Assembly: GCF_000224145.3 (NCBI RefSeq)
Contig: NC_020169.2
Coordinates: forward strand, 3,988,957 to 4,052,956
DNA from: Ciona intestinalis
Lineage: Eukaryota > Chordata > Ascidiacea > Phlebobranchia > Cionidae
DNA: 64,000 nucleotides
Reading direction: 5' to 3'
This document shows positions 1 to 11,328 of this stretch, piece by piece (within the stretch, counting starts at the first letter, position 1; each line of letters opens with the position of its first letter). A program made the translations under genes and the position numbers. The notes below the pieces were generated by a model that had not been told where the DNA came from, searched no databases, and saw only the letters and a list, made by a program, of their open reading frames with translations.

Positions 1-1
1 C

Positions 2-2370
2 AAGGAAGATTTGATCTTAGATGAGGAAGAGATAGATGAACTACCACAGTAAGTCCTTGTCTTCAAATTATTCAACGTCTACCACTGATTATGTTAAAAC
101 GATACAGCACCCCCAGCATTGACAAACAGCTGGTCAATCAAAAAAACATGATTTAATAACTCCAGTATGAAGTTTGTTACAAAATTCTTGTAACAGCGCA
201 ATATTCCAGGCCAAACTATAAAGAGTTGTTTTATTTCCAGATTTAATGTTGGAAGAAATTACAGTGTAGTGTCTGAAACCTATCTTGCTGAAAAGCCACC
301 AACTCAACTTAAAAAGATGTCTTTACCTGTTATATCTTCATTTAAAAAGGAGCCACCAGAACCAGTGACAGTAATTTGTGTTTATAGTTTGTATTTGTAC
401 CAACTTTTCAAGCATACACCACATCATAAAAACCGACAAAGTCAACCCTGTTTTTTATTTGACCACATTTTAGCTGTTTACTGATTAATGCACTACAGAT
501 CCAGGATTATCCACCCAGGTGTGACAGATACAAAAATGAACTACAACTGTATTATTGTGCCTGTGACACAATAACACAGTAGCGATATTGGGCAGTGCTC
601 GACTAAATCCCAGTTCCCATGGCATGCCATGCTGCAGGCCTTGACCCGGTATAACGAAATTGCAACAAACGTGTTTGTGCTTGAAATTTTCCAACTACTA
701 GTCCTATTGCTTCAACGAAATTCACGCACAATTACATGCAGTGTCCTACCGCACCCGAAGGGTTAAAGATGGTGGCAATGAACAATTACTTCGGGATTGG
801 GATTGACGCAGAACTAAGTCTTGCTTTCCACCTTGCAAGAGAAGAAAACCCAGAAAGATGTACAAGCAGGTGAACCAGTAATTTTAACATGACAATTTTC
901 GACTTTATTAGTCCCGGCTTAGTGAACTATCAGCCACTGACCATAAATCTGTTCTATGCATCTAAGCTGGTGTAGATACAAACATGAAGTAAAATTAAAG
1001 TGAAAATTTTTAATACCGATTTTTTTACAAGTTGCACTGAATCTAAACCTCCTAATCTACAGGCTTCGCAACAAAGCTTTATATTTTAAAGCTGGTTTAA
1101 AAAAAATGACAAGTCGCTCCGTTAATTTAAGCAATGTCATCGAATTGCAAGTTGATGATCACGTGATAGACCTTCCACCAATCAAAGGTCTCATATTTCT
1201 TAATATCACGAGGTAAGATTCATCTTAATTCAATAAAAAATAATATTCTGGTATTACTTTAAATCTAACCTATTATAATATCAAGTCCAGCATGAACACC
1301 TACTAAATGAAACTGTGCTCTTTAATGCTTTCCAATACCATGCATTTATACATAATAATGTAATATACAACTAGGAGACTAATTTATCATGTTTTTTAAA
1401 CCATTTACCCCCTTACAACCTTCGCAAGCCAAAAATTGTTCGTAAATTCAAGTAATTTGACTGATTGATCATATTGTTTATCCGCAGTTGGGGTGCGGGT
1501 TCCAATGCATGGGGTAGCGCTGTTAGTAAGAGGTTCAACCAACCTTCTATTGGAGATGGAATGTTAGAAGTGCTTGGTGTTGGTGGGGTTGCTCATATGG
1601 TAAGCTAGTATGGTATGGTATGGTATCAACCATATAGCATAGAAAGGGGAAATTGAGTCTAAACTGAATGTTTAGATCCTGTAAAGTACATCATAGAATT
1701 AGCAAAGTGAATCTAAATTCATATAAAGCATATTAGAAGTCTTGAAAATCGGTTATAATTTGAAATCTTGAAAATCGGTATAAGTTGAAAATCGATTTCC
1801 ATCTCGTTACTCTATTACTTCTCCACAGAGCCAGATATACAGTGGGCTCAGAACAGGTATGAGGTTGGCACAAGGTGAATATATAAGGATCACACTTAAG
1901 AGGGAAGTTGCAATGCAAGTAGATGGGGAACCGTGGATGCAACCACCTGGAAGGATCATTATCACGGTGTCTTCTATGCAGGTGAGGAATATCATGTTAT
2001 GTTCTATTCCAAGTGGGTGAGGTCTCGCAGCCCTGCACGCCATGTGACCTAGGACAAACACCCAGACCAGAGTGCTACCACATGCCCACATGTAGCGTAC
2101 GCATTTTATGTACCACTTATCCTGCTATCAAAAAAGTTTGGCGCCTATGTGTTAAGACTTGTGCAGTAGAATGGTAAAAAAGTGGCTTATGTAATTGGGC
2201 AAATATCCCATAAATCCAGAACAGCTGTTTAACAAGGCAGGTATAATACACCTGGCAGCAACAGTACTTATTTCACTATTCCTAACCCCGTAATCTGATG
2301 TCTCCATCTAACTGTTGACATAAAATTCCAGGCTACAATGTTAAAACGAAGCAAACGAAAATCGAAATAA
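2..2370 (+). CDS. DGKQ: Diacylglycerol kinase theta-like, C-terminal part (5' end outside window)
   Basis: DGKs phosphorylate diacylglycerol to phosphatidic acid at membranes. Coding exons are 2-48, 241-370, 742-869, 1063-1212, 1488-1599, 1829-1981 and 2332-2370; phases agree at every junction. The window holds a linker and the whole DGK accessory domain. The [15 protein letters not shown] signature lies in the third exon, [14 protein letters not shown] in the fourth, [10 protein letters not shown] in the fifth and QVDGEPW in the sixth. The protein ends in a short basic tail ([10 protein letters not shown]), resembling the basic run after the accessory domain of theta. The reading around [10 protein letters not shown] and the tail fit theta better than epsilon, from recalled family sequences. 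The catalytic domain, C1 domains and any Ras-association domain lie upstream of the window. No breaks are seen. Family call is very sure; the theta subtype is likely. Confidence 0.9.
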
Positions 2371-2535
2371 TTCTACATTAGTTGCAACACCCCTTGCTTC
2401 CAATTTGCACTGTCATTAATCACTGTTCTGATTGTTGCATTATTTTCTTGATGTTGAGTGTATATCACAGTGTTATGCATCATTTTTATCAGCTGCGTTA
2501 TGAACTTGTGCTACAAATCAACACCAAGTTAATTT

Positions 2536-2541
2536 AATAAA
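2536..2541 (+). promoter_or_regulatory. Likely poly(A) signal of the DGK gene
   Basis: AATAAA on the plus strand, about 165 bases after the DGK stop codon. It is the first canonical hexamer downstream. Confidence 0.5.
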
Positions 2542-3149
2542 ATTTAAGTAGAACTGCTATCTTTATATTAACGCTGATAATATTTAATACAAATCTTATT
2601 TCAATTTAAGTTGTCGTAACTATTTTTTTGCAACAAAACAATGAAAACATTATGGTGTAGTTTCTTTACAACAACAGGCAGGGATATTTAAATGCACACA
2701 CCTTTGAGAAAAAATTGGTTTCTATCACTATGTTTACTGATTAATGCATTGCAGAAATTTCCAGAGTATACCTGTTTCTCTAAAATGAGGACTTGTGATT
2801 GTCATAAAACAGTTGTACAAGATCACTTATATACTGTCAAGTTATAATACTGGTAGTATCTTCACACACACACTTCTAGTTCACTAATATAAAAAACAGA
2901 AGCTCATAAAACATTTCTGACTATTAAAATTAGGCTATTTTCAGTTATCCAGTACTAAAATAACTAAAAAAACTAAAATAACTAAAAAAACTATCTACAA
3001 ATGTTTTTGTAACTTCTCATAATGCCTTGAGTAGTTGTGCCGAGTAAATACCTGCAATTTTCTAGCGCCTATCCGTATGAGCATAACTCAAAACTGCCAT
3101 GCGCTTTTATAGGAGCCAAAAACTAAATGTATGTTATGTTTTTTAAACA

Positions 3150-3155
3150 TTTATT
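3150..3155 (-). promoter_or_regulatory. Likely poly(A) signal of IFT74
   Basis: AATAAA read on the minus strand, about 150 bases downstream of the IFT74 stop codon. Confidence 0.5.
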
Positions 3156-3305
3156 AAAAACAAACAAATTACATCCCTAAACATCTAAAAATTTTAAAGT
3201 GAAAATTTATGCAAAAGTAGAAACAGCAACAAGTCCTTATGCTTTCCTATAGAGAAAACAAAGTTTCACTTTCCTGTGACTTCATGTCATCCATTCTTAG
3301 CAGCT

Positions 3306-6300
3306 TCAAAGTAATGATGACTTGGTGTAAATATCTTGTAGCAGTTGGTTAGTTTCAATCACATCTTTGGTAACTTTGTGTTTCACGGCTCCAGAGTTCA
3401 CAGAGTTAGAAGCAATGTATTCCTGTCACGAAAAAGAGTATTAGTTTTAACACTTTTATTTTCTGCTGCTGACAATTTATGTGTAAGAAAAAAAAGACAT
3501 ACAATGCATTTTCAAGTTTAAGTTAATCATTAACTTACTTTTAGAGCATAGTTGTTTTGTTCCAAATGTTGCCATTTCCTTTCCAAGTTAGCAAGCTGAG
3601 CATGCGTTTCACTTTCCTCCAAGATTTTCTGTTTCTCCAATAATTCATTATTCAAAACAGTCAAATCATCACGAAAACCTCCCTTCTTCTTTTCCAGTTC
3701 TTCTCTCTCTTTTCCAAGCTCTCTTTTCTTTTTCTCTGCAGTTGCACGCAGAGCATCTATGTCTCTGCATAATTTAAGATTTTTTACTCAAAAATAGAAA
3801 CTCAACTATAAGGGTGTTTTATATTAGATATATAGCCTATATAAAATACTGGTACACAACAAATATACTTGTTTGTAGTTCAATTGCATAAAACTATAAG
3901 TTATGCAGTATGGTAACTATCAAACTACTTGCAAAAAGAAGATAAAAAAAATCCTACCTGTAAACTTCCAGCTCTTGTAGCATCTGTTCCATTTTCTGAT
4001 TAAGAGCATTTTTCTCATCATTTATTTTATCTTCAAGTTCTTCCACCTTAGTGAGATCACTATGTAGCTTGGAACTTTCACCCATCAATGATGAAGATGT
4101 GGCTTCAGCTTTCTGTAGCTCACCCTCCTTGAACTCAAGATCATTCTGGAGACATTTAATTATTTAAACACAATGGTGGGGGAATTACAGCCTGGAGAAA
4201 TGGCACTATGGCAGCATTTAAAAACAGAACACCCTGGCTTAATATTTATGTACATTCAAGAATGATACAATAGTGGTCCCATTGGTCAGGCACCATGGCT
4301 CAGTGGTTAGGCGATTACATTGTAGGTAAACAGTACTGTGCTTGATGCCCAACACTGGTACAATTAACTTTTCGTTGGGAAAGACATTTAACACACATTG
4401 CGTCAACTCAGTGGCCACTTGGGTGTCAGGCAAATGTCCAAATAAAAACCAATACTTTACATTTTATTGAACCCTGTTTCTGATATATATATATACCATC
4501 ACTCCATCAGTATATGTAATTAATACATTAAACAGAATGTAACACACAGCATACACATATCATCACCACACAACACAATACCTTTAGTGCTTTCATATCT
4601 CTCTTTGACGGCAGATTCTCCCCGAATCCAATTGTCTTTGAAACTTGTTCAAGCAACACTACAATGGAATCTTGTAGTTGTGAATGTTGGCCAACTTGTT
4701 CCTCTTTCTGTCCCACAAAGTTTGCAGCAAAATCCACCATTGACTTTTCTCGCTTTTGAAGAAGTCTGAACTTCTCTGTCGCCTCACCCTGCAAAGTGGT
4801 CATATATAAATGTAATCCAATTAGCTACTATATTTCTATATAATACACCGTATTTCGGTAGAAAAATAGCAACAGTGACAAAGTTTTATTTTACTTTTAC
4901 ATATACACTGTAACTTGCAGGTATAATTTGCTGTATTTTCCTGTCTAAATATCACAAGACTTTTTAATACACAATAAATTAAGACTAACTTAAATAGGAA
5001 AATTTCAAATTATGCCCCACTTTATAGACATACATGACATACATTAAAACAGTGACAAGACTCCTCCTTTTACCTCCTGATCTTCCAATTCATTCTCCAC
5101 TTGTTGAAGATCATCATTAAGTATGTTCATCCTTTCCCCCAGTTCACGATTCTGACGATCAAGGACCGAGATCTCTTGATTATGAGATTTCACGCTTGCT
5201 AGAAGTTGCTGCTGCTCCTGCTCAGGACTCAATCTTGATCTATCCTCTTCTTCCAATTGCTCTCTTTTCTCATTGAGTTCATTCAAGTTCTTGTACAGAT
5301 GAACCGCCTCCATCTTTGCCGCATCATTCTGCATCTCCATCTCAAGGACTTGTTGCTTTGTTGTCAAAGATTCTATCATTTCTTGCAACTCATGCAGCTT
5401 GTCAAGCGTCTGTGAAAAAATTAAATATATAATCATTACCACCAGAGAAATTGAGAAAACATAGTTACCAAGCCATGAAGGTGATAATTTGTAATTATGG
5501 AAAAAATATGGTTACGACAAAATTACTTAAGCTTGCACATCAGATCATAATCACTAATAGAAATATTTTTAATTCAATTTAAAACTCTAAAGTAAAATCT
5601 GTTTTAATATTGACACAATGTTATAAGGCCTCATGTATGACACTGAAGGTGAATACACATTGTATTTATATCTTATTTTAAATTGACTTACTTGAAAACT
5701 CTGTTGTTTAAGAGCTGAGTATCGTTCTCTCATGTCATCTCCCATCTCTTGCACACGATTCTCAGTGAGCGTCCTTTCTCTTCTTATTTCCTTCTCAATG
5801 CTTTCAATCTGTTTCTCTTTTGCTTCCTTGTCTTTAAAGATTCGCTCAAGACTGTCGGATTCTCTGTCGTTGCGAACTTTGAGAGCATTAAGGTCCTCGA
5901 CCATGTCAGAGATATCATGGTTCATGTTCACTCGGTCCATCATCATGTTGTAATCGTGCAACTCACCCTTCAAGTAAAATATTTCAATAGATTAACCTAT
6001 TAAATAAGAGACTGTACAGAATCATCTCATTATTCATAGTAACCTTCTAACCTAATAGGAAATGGGTCAAATTAGGATAGGGGTAAAATTAGAGGTGTCT
6101 TTGGATACATGCTACCCAACTTTTGAAACAGTGGTGACATCATATGTTTGGCATTCCAGTTTCAGTCTTAAATTATTTTTTTCCTTGCTGCTATGTGTCT
6201 ATACATATAAGCAGAACCCACAATAATCAATGCATTTTTATGATGTCACCCAACAATAAAAACTTTAAAAAAACTTGATGTCTATGCATAGTACTTCAAC

Positions 6301-7018
6301 AGACCTGTATCTCTGCAATTTCACTCGCCAAAGTTTCAGCTCGCTTTTCAAACATGAGAAAGGTGTTATTGTCCTCCTGGTGTTTCACAATCGCAGTTTC
6401 GGTCTTATGGATCTCAGAAGTAAGTTCAGTTGTTTTTGCTCTTATCTCCCCAAGCCAGTAAGAACGATCTTGGATTTGTCGTTGACCCCTGCTTGCTGTC
6501 TTCATTCCACTCAGACCTTGTTGAGTCATTGGTCTGTAGGTGTTAAAGTATTATATTAAAAAAAGTTGTTTTTTTCTGTGCCATGGCTTGGCATATATAC
6601 ACTTGCAATGACACTTATATTCTAGCCTTTTATGGCGTACCAGGCTGTAGAAATTCACCCACAAACAATAGAAAGCAATGCATATAAAATGTATGTAATC
6701 TAAACTAACTAAAATCGAAAAAAAATATAGCCTTTGTAAATAATAAAACCCAACAAAAAAATCCAATTGATAAATGAACTATTTTCTACTTTTAAATAGA
6801 TATTAATAAATCACTTTTAGAGTAAATAAACATTAAAAATTTCACCTATCTTGTACTTTAATTCCGGATCCAAACACGCTACTTCCCCCTCCAGCTTGCC
6901 CACTACGAGTTCCAGGTCGTCCCGTTCCAGGAGGACCCATCCTCATACTAGAAGATGGTCGTCCCATTGACCCTGTGGGTGGGCGGCCACGTAAAGAGCT
7001 TGGTGGTCTTGCGGCCAT
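3306..7018 (-). CDS. IFT74: Intraflagellar transport protein 74, complete
   Basis: IFT74 is a core subunit of the IFT-B complex that carries tubulin and other cargo along cilia; with IFT81 it forms a tubulin-binding module. Eight coding exons on the minus strand: 7018-6846, 6533-6305, 5967-5692, 5409-5074, 4788-4582, 4145-3958, 3764-3539 and 3422-3306. Phases agree and give 583 residues, close to the roughly 600 of vertebrate IFT74. Residues 1-57 are Arg/Gly/Pro/Ser-rich and basic, as in the family's disordered N-terminus. Next comes the conserved MTQQGLSGMKT block, then nearly continuous coiled coil. The segment LANLERKWQHLEQNNYALKE near residue 525 is a family signature close to the C-terminus. 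The start is the ATG in a GCCATGG context. The stop is TGA at 3308-3306. No truncation or missing segment is seen. Confidence 0.96.
4290..4440 (+). mobile_element. tRNA-derived SINE copy in IFT74 intron 5
   Basis: The plus strand holds a tRNA-like box A (TGGCTCAGTGGTTAGGCG, about 4297-4314), then a degenerate box B region and a tail reading TGGCCACTTGGGTGTCAGGC. The same order of blocks occurs at 22511-22866. It lies in the IFT74 intron between the 4788-4582 and 4145-3958 exons, antisense to the gene. Boundaries are approximate. Confidence 0.6.
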
Positions 7019-7546
7019 GGCTTTAGTCGCAACAACAGGTTAATAACAGGAAAATTAGGTTTCTTATGTATGCACTATTAAACTTACAAATTTCTGGAAT
7101 ATTTTTTTACGCAAAGCGTACAATATGAAATGGTTATAAAGATTTTAAGGCACTTTTATAAATATTAACAGAGGAAAAAAGGTTTTCCATATCAAAAAGT
7201 TAAATTTCTGGTACGATAAGCTGCAAAAAGAGATGCCTTCCAAATATAAATCACCCTTTACGTTTACATGAATGCTTGGAATGAAAGGCACCGAGAATAT
7301 AATTTCGCATCCTACATAAATCAAGCGGTTTAATATCGCACACAGATACCGTTAAATACCAAAGGGGGCAATATACATTTTCATAAATTGAAAACAAGGC
7401 ACATTTGTCTAAAATAGTCGGTTTAAGAACATATCCTTTGACAGCATATAGGTTACTCGTATTGTAAACCAATTACGTAAGGGACCAAATAAAAATTCCT
7501 ATACCGCGTACGTACTAGTGCATCGTTCGCCATACTTCAGACGTAG
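7019..7546. other. IFT74 promoter side and start of tRNA region
   Basis: AT-rich DNA between the IFT74 start codon and the first tRNA gene. Presumed to hold the IFT74 promoter and 5' untranslated region. No TATA-like or coding signal could be assigned. Confidence 0.5.
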
Positions 7547-7618
7547 TCCTCGTTAGTATAGTGGTGAGTATCCCCGCCTGTCACGCGGGAGACCGGGGTT
7601 CGATTCCCCGACGGGGAG
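7547..7618 (+). tRNA. tRNA-Asp (GTC), copy 1
   Basis: A complete 72-base cloverleaf. The acceptor stem TCCTCGT pairs with ACGGGGA plus a discriminator G. Anticodon GTC sits in the loop CTGTCAC, and the T arm contains GGTTCGATTCC. No intron. A T run follows the gene (TTTTTG), consistent with RNA polymerase III termination. Confidence 0.98.
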
Positions 7619-7749
7619 GCTTTTTGATTTGTATTACTGTTATATTAAAGTAGGTTTTTGCCAAACTTGGTCTCAAATAATTAAAATGCCCCAAAGTGAT
7701 CACAAGCGTTCACCGGTTAAATGAGAAAAAATACACCACTATAAAAGCA

Positions 7750-7821
7750 GGGCTCGTCCGGGATTTGAACCCGGGACCTCTCGCACCCAAAGCGAGAATC
7801 ATACCCCTAGACCAACGAGCC
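7750..7821 (-). tRNA. tRNA-Pro (TGG), copy 1
   Basis: On the minus strand the 72-base gene begins GGCTCGTTGG and ends GGACGAGCC plus discriminator C. The anticodon loop TTTGGGT carries TGG. T-arm box B GGTTCAAATCC is intact. From memory it matches the vertebrate tRNA-Pro(TGG) closely. Confidence 0.98.
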
Positions 7822-7906
7822 ACCTGGTACAATTGAGTTTAATTTTAAATCATATTTATAACGCGTGCGCGCTGTCAAAAATACCCAAACTATAACTCCA
7901 AAAGCA

Positions 7907-7978
7907 GGGCTCGTCCGGGATTTGAACCCGGGACCTCTCGCACCCTAAGCGAGAATCATACCCCTAGACCAACGAGCC
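7907..7978 (-). tRNA. tRNA-Pro (AGG)
   Basis: Same 72-base cloverleaf as the neighbouring tRNA-Pro(TGG) genes. The anticodon loop reads TTAGGGT, giving AGG (read as IGG after A34 editing). Against copy 1 the only difference I see within the gene is the first anticodon base. It is the only AGG isoacceptor in the cluster. Confidence 0.97.
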
Positions 7979-8514
7979 GCGTGATTTACTCATACATGAT
8001 CTCGACCTGGCCAGTATCATTTACCACTGGTCTGCCGGATTGTGTCACAAACTAAACTTGTGTTTCAGGATTTATCTGGCGCGCTTTAAATCACGTGTAT
8101 CCGGTAAACGCCCTGCATATAATAAGCTATATATACGCGTAAGTTAGGCGCATGAACGCTATTGTACAAGTTGTAATACTGTGATAAAATGTGTTATAAT
8201 AACAATAATAATTACAACTCTGTTTTGTCTTTAGAAATATTTTAAACGAAAAGGCTTATAGTACTAATATAGCGACAAAACAACAGTTGTTAAAACACGC
8301 TTACTGTTAAAAACATATTTAGATTTAGTTGAAAGAAAATAAGCTTGGTCGTTACACCCAGCAGACAAACAAGCCATTTTAGGCTATGTTTGATTATTAT
8401 AGCTCGTGCGATTTATAACTTTACCAACAATTTATAATAAATATAGAACAAAATACCATTACACAACCCCATATTATACGGTTTTTCAAAAAGAAGTATT
8501 ATTTTTTAAAATTC

Positions 8515-8586
8515 GGGCTCGTCCGGGATTTGAACCCGGGACCTCTCGCACCCAAAGCGAGAATCATACCCCTAGACCAACGAGCC
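8515..8586 (-). tRNA. tRNA-Pro (TGG), copy 2
   Basis: Intact 72-base tRNA-Pro with anticodon TGG, same sequence as copy 1. Its flank on the plus-strand side (ACGACTGTAGGCAT motif, about 8628-8641) recurs beside later copies, marking a duplicated unit. Confidence 0.98.
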
Positions 8587-8915
8587 ACACGGTAAAGCAA
8601 AAACTCATTTCGTACCGGATTTACCACGACTGTAGGCATTAGGCTATACTTCAACCACTCGTATCCGGTTGTCGCCATATGTAGGTTATTTTATGTTGTG
8701 GGAATGTTGCAGACGGTCACGCTGTGGAAGAGAAAATATAAATAAAACGTGTCCTATCTTATACCCCAGCTTGCCATATATAATTAATTTATGTCAAATA
8801 TTTACTAAAAAGGTTTTGATTGTTAGAACGGATATTATATTTACTTTATGTTGCGCGGATGTCGCAGACCGTCACGCTGGCAATCTGACGCTTTTTTCAC
8901 CAATAAATCATGCAG

Positions 8916-8987
8916 TCCTCGTTAGTATAGTGGTGAGTATCCCCGCCTGTCACGCGGGAGACCGGGGTTCGATTCCCCGACGGGGAG
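8916..8987 (+). tRNA. tRNA-Asp (GTC), copy 2
   Basis: Intact 72-base tRNA-Asp, same as copy 1. It is preceded by a block (GTCACGCTGGCAATCTGACG, 8871-8890) that also precedes copy 3. Confidence 0.98.
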
Positions 8988-9407
8988 GCCTTTTACATTT
9001 TTGTTTCAATATTATTTTTTTAATAATATCTTTTAGGTTTGTTATCAATGAACAATTAACTCAACGTATAGCGAGAATGATTTATCGCTATTTTCTAACG
9101 ATCTGTGCCACAAACTGAACTTTAGTTTCAGGTTATAGGCCTATGTTGCGCTTTAAACCATATGAATCTGGCAAGCGGCAAATTGATGCAATTGCTCAGG
9201 CTATATATACGCGAATGCCAACACTGTTGAAACGTATAGAGTAATAGACCTTATTCACGAGTTGTAATAATGTATTTCAATTTGTTATAATCTACAACTT
9301 TTTAAGACGTTCTCAAAACGATTAATAAATAGGCCTATAAACAAAATACCAAAACGTAATCCCATAATGCAGTTTCAAACGACATTGATTTTTTTACAAA
9401 AAAGCAA

Positions 9408-9479
9408 GGGCTCGTCCGGGATTTGAACCCGGGACCTCTCGCACCCAAAGCGAGAATCATACCCCTAGACCAACGAGCC
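9408..9479 (-). tRNA. tRNA-Pro (TGG), copy 3
   Basis: Intact 72-base tRNA-Pro, anticodon TGG. A palindromic mobile element sits about 60 bases beyond its 5' end (9537-9734) in a flank otherwise shared with copy 2. Confidence 0.98.
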
Positions 9480-9536
9480 ACTTGATATAACACAAACTCA
9501 TTTCGGACCGGTTCTACCACGACTGTAGACATCATA

Positions 9537-9734
9537 TATAGTAGGGTGGGGGAAGATAAAACACCCTTTCGTTTAGTTTTCTCTTTTCATTTGGTGGTAA
9601 ACAGAGAAAATTCAATGAATTATAAAACCGTGTCTTCACGACTTCCACAGAACGTTGTTAATTGTTTAAAACACAATCAGGCTATTTGGATATTAGGTGT
9701 TAAAGGTGTCCCATCTTCCCCCACCCTACTGTAT
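9537..9734 (+). mobile_element. Palindromic MITE, GTAGGGTGGGGG family, full length
   Basis: About 200 bases. The left end GTAGGGTGGGGGAAGAT mirrors the right end (ATCTTCCCCCACCCTAC). The interior shows the family's TTTGGTGGTAAACAGAGAA and TTAATTGTTTAAAACACAAT blocks. It is flanked by TATA on both sides. The related tRNA units at about 8640 and 10275 lack it, so it inserted after the unit was duplicated. No coding capacity. Confidence 0.8.
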
Positions 9735-9980
9735 ATACTTTAACCACTTGTACCTGGTTACCTCCATATGTAAGTCATATACGCGTCATAAGCTATAGAT
9801 GAGCGTCTGCACAGGTGAAAGTTACGCGGTTTTAGTTGCTGATAGGTGTTAAATTTATGTCACCTAATTACTAACAAGTAGTGGACCGTTACACGGGGTA
9901 ATTATTCATTTTATGTTGCGCGATTGTCTCAGACTGTCACGCTGACAATCTGACGGTTTTTTCACCACTTAAAGTCGCAG

Positions 9981-10052
9981 TCCTCGTTAGTATAGTGGTG
10001 AGTATCCCCGCCTGTCACGCGGGAGACCGGGGTTCGATTCCCCGACGGGGAG
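9981..10052 (+). tRNA. tRNA-Asp (GTC), copy 3
   Basis: Intact 72-base tRNA-Asp with anticodon GTC, same as copies 1 and 2. It is preceded by the shared block GTCACGCTGACAATCTGACG (9937-9956), one base different from copy 2's. Confidence 0.98.
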
Positions 10053-10175
10053 GTATTTTAAGATTTACTTTTTTTAAGTTTTATCGTTTTCATTTAAACA
10101 AAACGATTCAAATTCGATCGGCCATATTGGAGTTTATCAAACACTGAAAATAATTCAAGCGGTTTGCAAAATGCA

Positions 10176-10223
10176 GCGCTCGTCCCAGGCGAGAATCATA
10201 CCCCTAGCCTAGACCAACGAGCC
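10176..10223 (-). pseudogene. Truncated tRNA-Pro, copy a
   Basis: On the minus strand this keeps the tRNA-Pro 5' half (GGCTCGTTGGTCTAG) and acceptor 3' strand. About 29 bases spanning most of the anticodon arm, variable region and T arm are lost, and five bases (a repeated CTAGG) are added in the D arm. No box B remains, so it should not be transcribed or fold as a tRNA. An almost identical copy is at 11422-11469. Confidence 0.85.
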
Positions 10224-10491
10224 GCGTGGTATATCACAACTCATTCCGAACCGGATTTACAACGACTGTAGGCATCATATTTCAACCACTTGTATCTGGT
10301 TGTGTAAGTCATACGTGCATGTACTGTGTCAATACAGGTAAAAAGAGTATGTTAATGTTTGTTTATTTTATCCTGGACTTTTTTAGTTTTTATTCTTCTG
10401 AATAAAACAAGTTAATTCGAGTAACTGTTATCAGAATAGTTGAGTTTATAAACCCGTGTGGATATTTTGTATACGAACATTCAAAAAGGGA

Positions 10492-10563
10492 GGGCTCGTC
10501 CGGGATTTGAACCCGGGACCTCTCGCACCCAAAGCGAGAATCATACCCCTAGACCAACGAGCC
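10492..10563 (-). tRNA. tRNA-Pro (TGG), copy 4
   Basis: Intact 72-base tRNA-Pro, anticodon TGG. This gene and its flanks reappear 1,246 bases downstream across an assembly gap (11738-11809), so the two may be one locus. Confidence 0.97.
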
Positions 10564-10896
10564 ACATGATATAGCACGAGTTCTATTTACTGTAGTTTAA
10601 ATGCGCAATACAGACCCACTTGAGTTCAGCAAACAATGCTACATTTATAAACCGTCCGAAAATTGAAACCTATATAATAGCACGATGGATAAGCCGGAAA
10701 GTCATATAAGTACTAAAGTACATGATTATAGGGTTGTGAAGATAGGGATTTATCTGACGCATTTCGACCGAAATTATACGCTTGAGTGACCTTATACCAC
10801 GTGGTGTCGTGGTCGCAGAAATTCTTGACTCTCGCTTTGTAGCTTATTGTATATTTTTATTTATATATACGGTCCAGTAGGTACCACTTAGTTATA

Positions 10897-11328
10897 ATGT
10901 CAGTGAATTCAAGTATGACAGTGGAAGTTGCCTATGATGACGACTTCTTAAGTGATCTGGAAAAGCTGGAAACAGTTGAGCTTGAGCTTCCTGATTTTGA
11001 AGAACAGTCTATTATTGCTAAACAACCGACCGCAATACATGAATTTAAAGGTTTTAAATTATCCACGTTTGGACAATCTTGAGTTAAAAAGTGGACACAG
11101 TGTAGGAAACTTAATAATGCTTTGGATGAAAACATAGCTGATTATCCTGTTGTAAGTTTGAAATATGATCAGTTTTTTACGACTAAACCCACAAACAAAG
11201 ACGGCCCAATGCTGGTTCTCGAGTTGTTGGAATACTGCTCTATGCTCGCTTGCAAGACCACAACTTCACCTCAATCCTATACTGCTGATGCAACAATCCC
11301 ATTAAATGAAATTCAGATGGAAATTGTC
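10897..11328 (+). pseudogene. Unrecognised open frame interrupted by one TGA, runs into gap
   Basis: Reading from ATG 10897 gives an acidic N-terminus (MSVNSSMTVEVAYDDD...). The frame meets a single TGA at 11080-11082, directly after GGACAATCT, then stays open in the same frame to the N run at 11329. Together about 143 codons are open apart from that one stop. Segments such as KKWTQCRKLNNALDENIADY and GPMLVLELLEYCSMLACK look like ordinary folded protein. I do not recognise the family. The TGA could be a base-call error (TGG would give Trp), a true inactivating change, the real end of a 61-residue protein, or recoding. No canonical intron removes it, as only about 20 bases separate possible splice dinucleotides. 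The 3' part is lost in the gap. Confidence 0.45.

Larger units (their letters stand above)
2371..3305. other. Convergent intergenic region, DGK / IFT74
   Basis: This holds the 3' untranslated regions of two genes transcribed toward each other. It contains an imperfect repeat of ACTAAAAAA units near 2955-2995 and plus- and minus-strand AATAAA signals (2536-2541 and 3150-3155). No coding frame is convincing. Confidence 0.6.
10133..10715. repeat. Duplicated block A (left of gap 11329-11378)
   Basis: From 10133 to about 10668 this matches 11379 to about 11914 at an offset of 1,246 with only scattered substitutions, then drifts apart through small indels. It carries the truncated tRNA-Pro and tRNA-Pro copy 4. 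One partner sits on each side of the 50-N gap. This pattern fits two haplotypes placed in series or a real tandem duplication. Confidence 0.85.

Noticed and set aside
4239..4433. Minus-strand frame overlapping IFT74 intron 5
   Set aside because: It is the reverse strand of a tRNA-derived SINE, not a gene.
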